From assembly GCA_963693315.1 (NCBI GenBank), contig OY856187.1:73715113-73779112 (forward strand): a stretch of 64,000 nt of DNA, read 5' to 3'. Below the pieces are notes generated by a model, which did not search any database, was not told the DNA's origin, and was given only the letters and a program-made list of their open reading frames with translations. The stretch is from Diogma glabrata (Eukaryota > Arthropoda > Insecta > Diptera > Cylindrotomidae). Shown here one piece after another: positions 24,590 to 37,170 of this stretch; the first letter of the stretch is position 1, and each line of letters starts with the position of its first letter. Made by a program: the position numbers and the translations under genes.

Positions 24590-24673
24590 CTCGTCGCTGG
24601 TCGAGTTGGTTAAATGGTTAACCATATAAACTTTGATCAGAGGGACGCCGGTTCGATTCCCCGAACCGACCGG
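24590..24673 (+). ncRNA. tRNA-derived sequence with pol III A and B boxes (right arm)
   Basis: An A box, TGGTCGAGTTGG (24598-24609), and a B box, GGTTCGATTCC (24650-24660), match consensus and are 40 nt apart, as in tRNA genes. The acceptor and T stems do not pair properly, so it is not a functional tRNA. It may be a tRNA-derived SINE head or a decayed tRNA. Confidence 0.5.
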
Positions 24674-24915
24674 AATTGAGATAAAACTTTTGTTACGGAT
24701 CTTTCACTTTTCAAAAGCAATTTTTCATTCTATTCAATTGAATACATTCATTTCTAGTGTCTTAGAATTCTAAACTACATAATGGTTAGATCCATTGCTA
24801 AACTCTTAATAAAATCTTGAATGGAAATAAAATAATTGTAATTTAATGTTGAAAAACAATCTTTTACTTTATGATTCCATCTATATATATAAAATTCTCG
24901 TGTCACAGTGTTTGT

Positions 24916-25985
24916 AATTAAACTCCTCCGAAACGGCTTGACTGATTTCCATGAAATTTTATGTGTATATACGGTAGGTTTGAGAATCGGTCGTAAACTA
25001 TTTTTTATACCCTTAAGTGATAAGGGGGGCCCTCCCCCCAAAATTTTTTTGTATTTTTCAGACAAAATTTTTTATTTTTATTTTTTTATGATTTGACATT
25101 AAAAAATACATATAATCCCTAATTTTCTCCCTTCTACCACCAACCCCCATTTTTTAATTGCGATATTAGTACTGAAATACTCTTCAATTACTCCTCCGAA
25201 ACGGCCTGACTGATTTCCATGAAATTTTATGTGTATATACGGTAGGTCTGAGAGTCAGCTGTAAACTATTTTTTATACCCTTAAGTGATAAGGGGGGCCC
25301 TCCCCCCAAACATTTTTTGTATTTTTGAGACAAAATTTTTTATTTTTATTTTTTATGATTTGACATTAAAAAATACATATGATCCTTCATTTTCTCCCTT
25401 CTACCACCAACGCCCATTTTTTAATTGCGATATTAGTACTGAAATACTCTTCAATTACTCCTCCGAAACGGCCTGACTGATTTCCATGAAATTTTATGTG
25501 TATATTCGGTAGGTCTGAGAATCGGTTATAAACTATGTTTTATAGCCTTAAGTGATAAGGGGGGCCCTCCCCCCAAACACTTTTTGTATTTTTCAGACAA
25601 AATTTTTTATTTTTATTTTTTTATGATTTGACATTAAAAAATACATATAATCCCTAATTTTCCCTCTTCTACCACCAACCTCCATTTTTTAATTGCGATA
25701 TTAGTACTGGAATACTCTTTAATTACTCCTTCGAAACGGCCTGACCGATTTCCATAAAATTTTATGTGTATATACGGTAGGTCTGAGAATCGGTCGTAAA
25801 CTATTTTTTATACACATAAGTGATAAGGGGGGCCCTCCCCCCCAAAATGTTTTGTATTTTTCAGAAAAAATTTTTTTATTTTTATTTTTTTATGATTTGA
25901 CTTTACAAAATACATATAATCCCTTATTTTCCCCCTGCTACCACCAACCTCCAATTGCGATATTAGTACTGGAATACTCTTCAAT
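24916..25985 (+). repeat. four tandem 268-bp units inside Helitron A
   Basis: Each unit has ACTCCTCCGAAACGGC, GTATATACGGTAGGTCTGAG, a GGGGGGCCCTCCCCCC palindrome and ATTGCGATATTAGTACTG. Helitron B has three units. Confidence 0.92.
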
Positions 25986-26697
25986 TCTCAGTAGTCAACA
26001 ACTGATCAATCTATTAATCTATCTATCTATCTTCTATCTACATATCTATATATGATAAATAAAAATGCAAATGTTCGTTGGTTCAAAATAGGCAATCTAG
26101 GAATGTACTGGATCGATTCTCTTGAAATTTGGATACAATGTTGCATTCAGAAAGGTTATTATATAGTTTTTTTAGCGATATGCGTTTCATATAGGAATGT
26201 AAGCTGTCGACAAGCGCCCCCCACCTGCATTATTTATGGTCGAGTTTCACTTAAAGACTTAATTTAATCGATTAGTTATGTATCGGTGATCTGATCACCC
26301 ACATATAGTTTTGTCCAATTTATCAACCATATTTGCTGATTACCGGTTAATTGTATAACCACTCCAGTGTCCAGTGTTATTGTGTAACCAGTGTGTTTAT
26401 GTTTGTTAATGACTTTGAATAACAACACTTTGACCTAAATGGAAGTAGTGCTAACCACTAGACCATTCAACACATGTATACATACATTTATATACATACG
26501 GTCATAAAAATGTTCTATTTCGTTTTTGCTCATTGCATGGAAATTGGCTCTATTGTATATTTTACCAAATACTTCCACACTGAATGGCATTTTGATAATT
26601 TTTTTGAAAACCAGATTTCAAAAAACGATTTTGTGCATTTGTTCAAAACAGCAGTTGACATGATGTATGTGATACATATATAAGTTTCAATAGGTCA

Positions 26698-27410
26698 GGT
26701 TGACAAAACGCCTGCTTGAGGACATATGAGAAGATTCAATGCTCGGACAATAAACGAAGTGATAATTAATAAAGTCGGCAATAAATTTCAACCGGGATAT
26801 AATTTTTGTCAATAAAAGAGGGATTAATGATTCGAGGGGAAGATTTCCACATTTGGAAATGCCGTCAATTGTTTCACCAATACATGGTAGATATGTATGC
26901 AAAAACATTCGAAACAGAACGTTTAATATTCATTCGATTAAATCAAACCAAGCTTTTCTCTGAAGTACCAGTATATTTGCGAGAGCCAATTTAATATGAC
27001 GGTTATTCACAACTAACGCACACACACAAAATCATCTCAAATGCACACGGCAAATATCCGATGCCAGCTTCGATAAAGATTTGTAGGAAGTTGTGACGAA
27101 AAATATGTAACATGAACTTTCCAGAACACTGAATCCACTGAATCCAAAGTACGCAAAGTGATATCATCAAGGATTCAGTCAGTTACACGAAATTCAGTTG
27201 CATGAAACGATGATCCTTTATATAAAAGAAGAGCCACAGCAGATGGCGGTTAGGTAACAACATATGGATATGCGAAACGGGAACATGGAAATAGTTCCAT
27301 AAACATGGATGGTTGTTCCATATTAATCCTTTGCTACAAAGAACATACAGATCGCACATAAACTTGGAATACGGTATATACGTCAAATCAGACAAATACG
27401 TAAGTTAGAA
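26698..27410 (+). pseudogene. Helitron Rep N-terminal domain relic
   Basis: With frameshifts and stops tolerated, three pieces of a Helitron replication initiator are readable: DKTPA.GHMRRFNARTINEV (26698 on), CRQLFHQYMVDMYAKTFETE then RLIFIRLNQTKL (about 26860-26960), and a segment like INPLLQRTYRSHINLEYG (27304-27410). These match the helitron-like N-terminal region that precedes the rolling-circle Rep motifs. The Rep catalytic tyrosines and the Pif1 helicase are not found. The protein is dead; the sequence mainly confirms the element's class. The same pieces recur in Helitron B. Confidence 0.75.
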
Positions 27411-29298
27411 AGTACTTTAATAAAGGCAACATTTCAGTTTTAGCGTGCTAGAATGAAGCAGCACTGGGATGTATGTATCATTCATCAATGACACGTGCAG
27501 CACTTCACCTCCAAACTAAGTTCGAGCTATGTTTGAAATCATGCTGACCGCTTACTGTTCTTCATCTACAAGAACGTTATGGGAAAAAATATAAATCGCA
27601 CATGGTTGATGATATTTCCTGTCCTATATAGCAAAATGATTGAAGATCTGTGCGTAGTATTCGCGAACTTAGTTCTCAATCAATTATTAATGCTACCGTC
27701 GAATCGATCTGCTCCGTCGGTCAATGTGAAATTACGTCGTTAATATAAATACAATACTGATGATTAGGTTTAATATAAGTACAATACGGGTGATTAGCAT
27801 TTCAATTCAACAGATCACAATTGTCAATTAAATTGATGTTTGCAATCACCATAAAAAAAGATCACGCTCAATCATAAAAAGTGCGCGCTTTAGATGTAGA
27901 ACGGATTGATTTTCGTATGGACAATTATATGTTGCGTAGATAGAATAGAGGCATGAAACTAGATAACCTCTATATCTGAACCAACAATGGAGCCACAACA
28001 AATAATGTATAACCTGCAGAAGCATCGAGAAATTGAACATTAGAAACCTGTAGGTTCTCTTTTCTTAGTGAGCACTCAGCACATTGAACATATGGGTACT
28101 GCGAACATTTGTAAATCTATTTATGTTCTGTATACTGTTATATATAGAGATGACACACCTCTACTAATTCAACAAATTGCTTAAATTTTTTTTTGCTTAC
28201 TTGAAAACTTATTTGATCGCTAATTTTTCATATATCCGAACTGATCCGTAAGAGTGCTGATTATTTTTCATCCATATTTTTAAAAAGATAAATTAAAAAT
28301 TATGCGATCATTCTCATTACCACTTTTTGAAATCATTGCTACTACGTCAACAAAATGTCTGTGCACAAGCTTTATTTATAAGCGTAGCAAAGCACGCCGG
28401 GTCCTGCTAGTAATAACATAATACGAACATAATACTTCTCCAGTCAAAAGTTCCTAAATAGATTTAGTTGTTTATACGGCTTTTTTGTTTGCAGTCAAGA
28501 CTGTCAAATTATTTTTTATAAAAGTGACAAGTGATTACTAAAAGTGATAAATAAACATTTCATTTTTTATGCCATCTAATACAAAGAAAATTATTGCAGA
28601 AGTGCTTTCCTATTCAAAAGAAACTTCTGTTTGTAAAATAAGTAAATCATTTTTAACAATTGTATTTATTTTATTTATTGTACTACATATATAATTTTTA
28701 TAATATTTTAAAAAGTTCATCTAATAATAAAATATTTGATATTTAACATAAAAAAAATATCTCTTAGTTTATAACGCCATTTTTATAATTTTCCTTCAGA
28801 ACAAAAAAAACTGATTCCCGACAGTCATATGCACAACGAATTTTATCTTTAAAACAAAAAATAACACGTGTCCTCAACTTTCACAAGTGGTTAGATATAA
28901 AATAAGCTTCAATTTAGTTTAAAAAAAAAAAAAAAAAGAGGCTATGCCATCTTTTTTTCAATTACACCGTTTTTTTCTTATGTTACACCGTTAAAAATTA
29001 TTTCAAAAAATTAACAGTGTACATTTTTAAAAACTTTGTTCTAATACCTATTCAACGACATATCATTTATGAAAATCGATTCAGTAGTTTTTCTACAATC
29101 GCTCGTCAAAATGCAGTCACATCACAAAATAACAAAAAATTGAGGGGCACCCTGTGAAGACCCCTGGTCGAAAAAAAAAAATTCTAAGAGAACTTGTATT
29201 TTTTATTTATCAAAGACTATCTATAAACAAAAAATAACCAAAATTAAAAGGGGTCAAGTCAAAATTTCCCAAAAATTTGCTGAACTTGCGTGAAATTG

Positions 29299-30680
<1,382 letters not shown>

Positions 30681-30958
30681 TTATTCAAACTTAATTCCAA
30701 TCCCTAGTTGGCATGGTATCTTCGGATATTCAGAGACGTTAATTAATAATTTATTTTTAATTAACACTAAACATGCCTAACTTATAATTTAAAAAAAAAG
30801 ATACAAATTGGAAAACGAATACATTAAAAAATTATAAAACTATCAAATTAGAATTATTAAAATAAATACATGAAAAAAAGTAATACAAATTGACAACCTA
30901 ACACTTTTAAATGTGGGATAATATCAAAAAATCTTTAGGTTTAAAAACTTTGGTTGAA
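30681..30958. other. AT-rich 3' flank of the RT relic
   Basis: Probably the element's 3' UTR; no other feature seen. Confidence 0.4.
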
Positions 30959-30999
30959 TGAACGCAGTCATCTGATATTTGAATACCCATAAAATATTA

Positions 31000-31082
31000 T
31001 TACTATTTGTCGCGAGGGGGCCCTAGGTGCATGTGGGGCCCGAAGCGGCCGCCTCTTCCGCCTCTATGGTGATCCGCCACTG
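31000..31082 (-). mobile_element. hAT-like transposon terminus
   Basis: The minus strand starts CAGTGGCGGATCACC at 31082 and runs through a G/C-rich stretch (GGCGGCCGC, GGGCCCC). It stands out from the A+T-rich surroundings. CAGTGGCGGATC is the style of many hAT ends. No matching inverted end was found leftward, so element length and superfamily are unproven. Confidence 0.4.
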
Positions 31083-31604
31083 GAATGAAGTGTTATTAAC
31101 ACTTTCATAGTCCCTACTTTGACCCTGTTCAATTAATAGTGACTCCGCAGTGCTGAATATATCATTATTAAAATAAGAGTGTATCGAAGTAATAGTTTCC
31201 TGAACTGATTTTCTACATATTTTTGGGTTGCTATATAGTTTTTTAATTAGAATCAAGTTCTGTTCATCGATTTTGGTTTTTAGTGTATTTAAATTTAATG
31301 AACATTGCAAATTATTATTATTTCTATTTGTTAAATCAGCAAAGTTATTATTATTAGTATGTTCTATTATATTATGTGGATTAACAAATTCTTCTCCGGC
31401 AAAAGATTCGTGAGATGTACTACATATTTCTAAATTATCAAAATGTTTTTTAATGTGCCTTTTAAATGAATCAAAATTTAAGAAATTTCTTTGATTTTCG
31501 CAATATTGACACTTATATACTTTAATGTACTTATGAAAAAGTTTAATATGAGCAAAATATTCTTTATATTTTAAATGCGTTTTCTTGCAAACGAAGCAAT
31601 CCAT
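31083..31604 (-). CDS. C2H2 zinc-finger protein, C-terminus cut by a transposon end
   Basis: About 173 native residues. Two C2H2 fingers lie at the N-terminus: CX2CX12HX4H at residues 3-24 and CX2CX14HX3H at 32-54. An Asn-rich linker follows, then a helical-looking block (KLYSNPKICRKSVQETI) near residues 120-155. The next 19 codons (from WRITIEAEE) are translated G/C-rich transposon terminus, so the native C-terminus is lost. I recall similar two-finger proteins with a KLY.NP....VQ.I block in arthropods, without an assigned function. The gene lies 223 bp downstream of, and on the same strand as, the multi-exon gene ending at 31828, so the two may be linked. Confidence 0.55.
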
Positions 31605-32370
31605 CTTAAATATAATAATTGAATAATAAACTATTTTTTATAAAAATAAACTTTGTAAAGATATTTTATAAGAAGAAGTAGATGTTTTTGTTTTTAAAAT
31701 AAAAAAATTAAAAAAAAATTCAATTCATTAAAAACTAATAACCAGTAAATCAAAATTAAATATTGAATTCAAATTGTACACATAGTATAACAATATTACA
31801 ATAAAATCTACTGTAGGATGTCACCTTTTATATTTGATCTAAATCTGTGATCAATGAGTTTAGTGTGGTATACTTTTTGTCGTGTGTTGTTTGAATTTCA
31901 TACACATAAGTTTGTAGGAACAGCCAAACTGGTGCACACGATGCAGGAAAACGTGCATGTAGACTATAAAAAGATTTAAAGCACACATCAATCGCACTTA
32001 TTGGATTTTGTATGTTGTAAATATAATTATCAATTATCACATAAGATGTTGTAATAGAAGCTGTAAAAAAAACAAATGAGTTTTTCAATTTAAAACTTTG
32101 AATATAGATAATAATTACATAAAGAATCTGTAACAAAAGCAACAAAAGGCTGCAACGTTTCTTTGTTTTCTTTGCAAGCTGTACGACGCTCTTCGACTTT
32201 TTCTTTTAGAGTGCTTGAATCCTTAAAAAAAAGTTATTAGATTTTTGAACAGTTAATTTTTAATTACAAAATACCACTTACGGAAGTAAATAAAATAAAG
32301 GAATCTTGCACCTCTTGAGTAGTAAGTTTTAAACGTTTACTGCCAGCTGTATTTTTAGATACGTATATAC

Positions 32371-35023
32371 TAGTGATGGGAACAATCGAATAAAAACAAT
32401 CGAATTATTCGATTGTTGAAACATTTCGAATTATTCGATTGTTCATAACAGACACCGAATAAAAAATTCATTCGAATAAAAATAGTTACTATTTTTTTTA
32501 TTTGAAGTGTTTTCATTACTAGTTTTTTTATTCGAAGTGTTTTCATTACTAGTTTTTTTATTCGAAGTGTTTTCATTACTAGTTTTTTTATTCGAAGTGT
32601 TTTCATTACTAATTTTTTTATTCGAAGTGTTTTTACTACTATTTTTGTTATTCGAAAGGTTTTTTTATTCGAAGTGTTTTTACTACTAGTTTTGTTATTC
32701 GAAAGGTTTTTTTATTCGAAGTGTTTTTTTATTTGAAGTGTTTTTACTACTAGTTTTTTTATTCGAAACGTTTTTTTATTCGAAGTGTTTTTATTTGAAT
32801 AACTATTTTTTTATCAATTGAATGGAACAATCGAATAAATAGTTATCGAGAGGTTGAAAAATAGTTGAACTTGGTCCTTAGGTAGTTTTCTTTTCTTGAT
32901 TTAAAAAATTATTTGCAAAATGTTTCTGAAAATACTTCAACTATACAATGAAAAATCTAAAAAGCTTTGAGCTATAGTTATTTAATATTATATGAAAATT
33001 TAAAAGGAATAATTGAAGAATTATTTTATATATATTATTGATAAATATTTGTTTGTGTACTTTGTATTTTAATCCCTACAAAAAAATATTTTGCTGAAAA
33101 AATTGATAATTGATGTGAGTTATTATTTGGAAAAATTATAAATAGAACAATAATATCCTAATAATATCAAGGAATGATAATTTTACATTATTTTTTATAA
33201 TAGGCGTAGGTACGTGGTAGTTTTGTTTTGTTTATCATTCATTTGGAAATTAGTGATTCAACAATTAATTAAATCACAATCTAGGTCCTAAAAACGAGTT
33301 GTTAAAACATCGGCTTTATATATTTATATCTATAGTAGTACAATAACAATGAAATAAAAAATATTACATCAATGAAAAAGTATTTGAAGAAAAATTTTAT
33401 TTTGTGTTTTGTTTTTGAGGATACTTCAATTTGTCATAAATAGATTATAGTAAAACATTTTGTTTCGTTTTTTGAGATAAAGGAGTAAAATAATTTAATG
33501 AATAAATTGTAAAAGTATATGCATGTGCGTTGTTTATTTATATTTAAATATGTATTTTTTCTTGGTAGTGAATGAATTACTTTTGAAAAAAAGAACAGAA
33601 GAATTTTATGCATATTGTAGAAGTATATATCCGTTGTTTATTTATATTTAAATATATTTTTCCGTTGTAAATAAATTACTTTTTTTGTTATTGAAAAAAT
33701 TGGATTTATTGATTTTGACAAAAATATTATACGGAATTAAAACGAGGATTTTAATTAGAATTTTTAGTTTATTGTTAAATCTTAACATTTTTGGGATTTC
33801 ATTAAGTAGGAGAAATTAAACAAACTTGTCTGTTAAATATATTGGTTTTGCGTAGTTTGATTATTGTTGAGTTATGACTGTTGATTTATTAAACTTTAGA
33901 TGTAACAGGTATCAAGACATTCAAGTGTGAAACTCAAAGTGTTTGCTGAAGATTTTTTTGAAATATTGTTTTATGAAATTTATCTATAACGATTGTAGGA
34001 TTTATAGGTTTAAGATATGATATCCTTACCACTGTACCAAAAGATTAATTATAGCCGTTTGTGATGAAAGTAATTTTAGACTAATTAACTGCTGATTAGT
34101 TTACGAATAGATAAGCGGGCAAGGCCTTCACTGTAAACAAGTATTCAATATAAATGTTTTTCAAATGAATAAAATGGACAAATCACATAATGTTAATCTG
34201 TTGTTACTTTACGCAGATAACTGATTTAATAAGTTTAATGGAAAAAATAAAGAAGACAAAGTTTTTTTTATAATTTTACTGTTTCTTTTTGTATATTTAC
34301 CTTGTTAGGCCATCTTCTGGATTCTCACTTAGGCCATCTTCTAGAGTGTTAGAACGAAGGCGGAAGCAAAGTTGAGAATGTTTTGGATATTTGTTTAAAA
34401 TATTGGAAGACATCATAGTGGCAATAAAAGATCAAAATTTGTTGTTTTCACTAATGTAATGATTGATTCGTCAAGCAAAAGAAGCCAAACTTGTTTTATT
34501 ACAATACAGTACTTTTTATGAGTAACTGGCTTACAACATAGGTTTATTTATTTTTCTAAAAGTGCCAATGAACCAGCATATAGCATTTTTAGCTAAACTT
34601 CTGAGTTCTTAAAACTCTAAATTTAAAATTGTCTAGTGTTACTCCATTGGATAAATTGGCCTCATCCATTACACTTAAACTTTGAAAGTGCTAACCAAAC
34701 AAGTTAGAATAAAATACTGAAAGTCCATGTGATATTAATTTTTAAAAAATGTGACTAGATCGTTTAACTCAATACTGAAAATACGCATATAGACATATTC
34801 ATCCTTACCTAATAGAAACATAATTTTTTTATTATTAAGTTTTTTTTTAAACTGAAAAATGAAGTGGCCAAAATCCAACGACTTTTTTAGTTTTGTGACC
34901 CTAGGGGTGGTGTGTTCTACTTTGTTGACGACAAAAAAACACTTCGAATAATTATTCGATTGTTACAACATGTCGATTACTATTTATTCGATTGTTGAAA
35001 TCATTCGATTGTTCCCATCACTA
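32371..35023 (+). mobile_element. hAT element 1 (2653 bp, non-autonomous)
   Basis: Terminal inverted repeats start TAGTGATGGGAACAATCGAA at both ends (21 bp, fitting the hAT YARNG start). The 8-bp target duplication is GTATATAC (32363-32370 and 35024-35031). The interior has no long ORF and no recognisable transposase. Near the left end are about eight units of roughly 30 bp rich in ATTCGAAGTG, likely subterminal transposase-binding repeats. It has the same length as element 2 (38835-41487), in opposite orientation. It sits inside a coding exon. Confidence 0.95.
32490..32810 (+). repeat. 30-bp subterminal tandem repeats of hAT element 1
   Basis: Unit like TTATTCGAAGTGTTTTCATT, repeated with drift. 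The core ATTCGAA echoes the terminal ATCGAAT. Confidence 0.85.
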
Positions 35024-36398
35024 GTATATACATGGTGACAACAAATGAGCAAGAATCAAAAAACCGCATATATTCGTTTCCTGATAGTTTTTAATTAAAT
35101 TTATCTTAAATAATTTCGGTTTGTTCTTTCTGGCGTATGATATAATTTTCTTATTTACATCGTCCCATTTAGCGAACAACTTATTAGTTTTATTGTCATA
35201 CAATATATTAAAATCTTCACATAACAAACTGTATCCTTTTTGAGTTTTTAAAATTTTGTAGGTTTGAAAATATTGATGAATGGTTACTTTTAAATCATTA
35301 CAAAAGATTGTTTCCATACGAAATATATGAGTTTCTATCCAATATTTTTTTACAGTTTCCCACGGCTCATAATTTTGTTTTAAAAATGCAACTTTTTCAG
35401 CAACATCCTCTGTAAAAGCATTTGGCAGAACTTTTGTTTTTCCTAAAGTTGGTTGGGACCTTCTTAAGTTTTTTTTTAGCTGTGAATAAGCTTCATACAG
35501 CATACCACTGGGGCCGGTTGTTTGTTTTGTCTCTGAATCGTTTTTATAGGGAATAAAATATATATCACTTTTCTCATTTGGAAAATGACTGTTAACACAG
35601 TTGGCTAATATAATAAATTTTGAAGAATTTATTTTAAATTCGCTTTCACTTCCGAATGATTCAAATTCTTTTTGAATAATTAGATTAGCTAGTTTATGGC
35701 GATGATAGCGGTCCAAAATTAAATTTTTTTCATAAATTCTCTTTATTAATAATCCATCGACGTAATTTAAATATTGGGAAATTGAGTAAAACTGAGGAAT
35801 ATTTTCTGCTAAATTTAAAGGAACTATAGTACAATCCGTTGATTGAAAGTCTAGTGTTTTGACAGCAGTATCTAAAAACTTATTAAAAAACAATAATTAA
35901 AAATACAATTGAAAATGTGTTCATTTGCACATGAATTACCTCATTAATATTTGAGACACAATATTCTTGTTGACATATACTGGTAGAATTGGACGCAGCT
36001 GACAATGTTGATGCTGTTGAGTCTGTCTAAAAGTTCATATGTTTTTTGTATTTGATATACATTAAACAATTTATTTAAAACAAACCTCTCTTAAAAAATG
36101 TCTCCTATATGCAACCCAAAATTTTTGTCTAGGACCTGCTTTAGTTAAAACGGTTGCTAGAGTCTGGTAATCTAAGTTTTCAAACGCTTCTTTATCAAAT
36201 TCCTCTTCTGTGATACATTAAACACATAGGTAATTACAAGTTATAATGCTTTAAAAAGAATATTTGTTGAAAATTTTGAATGTGTTGGTTCATTTTTCAT
36301 TTTCGGTTCATATTTAGAATTTGGCTTTAATTAAAAGTCCTATTAAGGCTTATAAAGCTGTTTTATTTAATAACTTATGCCTGCCTTTGTTACATATA

Positions 36399-36519
36399 GT
36401 GTATTCTTTTTGACTGTACCGAGTATGGACAAAAAATCCAGAATTTTAAAATCGTCTCCACACAGAACAAAAAAAAATCAGTACAATTACAAGTTAAAAA
36501 GAACACTTGGATTCTTTTC
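36399..36519. mobile_element. possible small MITE
   Basis: The ends AGTGTATTCTTTTTGACTG and, inverted, AGTGTTCTTTTTAACTTG are roughly complementary over about 120 bp. A related end (AGTGTATTCTTTTCGACTG, inverted) lies near 43805-43830. Imperfect; no clear target duplication. Confidence 0.3.
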
Positions 36520-36604
36520 TATTTTTTCATTACAAATACTAACCCAGATTGATTGTGATTGGTTGATTTTTATTCATAAAATAATATTTTCATAATATTA
36601 ATAC

Positions 36605-37170
36605 CTGTTATACAAAAAAATGAAGTGCGTAATCTTTACACGCTGTTGAAGTAAAACTTCTTTGGCAACTGCAGCAGGTATTACTAAAAATATTAAATAT
36701 AAAATATAAATATGTCATAGTGAAATTTAGATTTTTTTTCTAATGTTCTTGATAATATAATTTACGACAATGTGTAATAAAAAGCCATATTTACATGTTT
36801 TACAAAGTTTTACAACGTATTACAAATTAAATTTCACGATGAATACATGTCCACTTAATTTAACAACAAGATTTGGTACAAAAATTGATGCAGTTTTTCA
36901 ATAAATTTAGCAAATTTGTCATAAGCTTCTAATTTCATATTTCAATTATATGATAATAATTGAATTGACTTTGTAATACATTATATAAATATTGCTTTTT
37001 ATTAGACATGCTGTAAATTATATTATCAAGCAATGCAACTCTAAATTGCAATATGACACATTTGTTTTATATTTAATCTTTTTATTGATACCTGTTACAG
37101 TAGCAAAAGAAATTTATTTCAACCGCGTGCAAAGATTACAGGCACTCATTTTTCTATTTAACAAAACAAA
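36605..37170. repeat. inverted repeat in an intron of the 31828-38281 gene
   Basis: The plus strand at 37055-37170 (ATATGACACATTTG, then ATACCTGTTACAGTAGCAAA) matches the reverse complement of 36605-36720 (ATACCTGCTGCAGTTGCCAA) over about 115 bp. Both can be read as a short peptide around VAKE. It could be a duplicated exon or a small foldback. Confidence 0.6.

Larger units (their letters stand above)
24012..24769. repeat. inner palindrome 2, near-perfect, 2-nt spacer
   Basis: Arms 24012-24389 and 24392-24769 (378 bp each) around the dinucleotide AC. Mirror positions sum to 48781 throughout. One mismatch is evident (ACCTCAAC versus ACCGCAAC). It starts exactly where the right arm of palindrome 1 ends. 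The ends read AATTCTAAGACAC inward. Each arm carries a tRNA-like unit. Confidence 0.9.
24880..28410 (+). mobile_element. Helitron A (3531 bp, decayed)
   Basis: Starts TCTATATATATAAAATTCTC and ends GCCGGGTCCTGCTAG, the TC...CTAG pattern of Helitrons, between an A (24879) and a T (28411). Rejoining these flanks recreates the sequence seen intact in the opposite palindrome arm (23031-23066), so the boundaries are exact. Near the 5' end are four tandem units of about 268 bp (24923, 25191, 25459, 25726). Decayed Rep protein pieces lie at 26698-27410. No helicase ORF survives. Related copy at 53339-56606. Confidence 0.95.

Noticed and set aside
24590..24673. Functional tRNA gene
   Set aside because: A and B boxes match, but the acceptor and T stems do not pair; called tRNA-derived only.
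32370..32689. ORFs repeating LRIKKLVMKT or LLVFLFEVFS
   Set aside because: Translations of the 30-bp subterminal repeats of the hAT elements, mirrored at 41169-41488.
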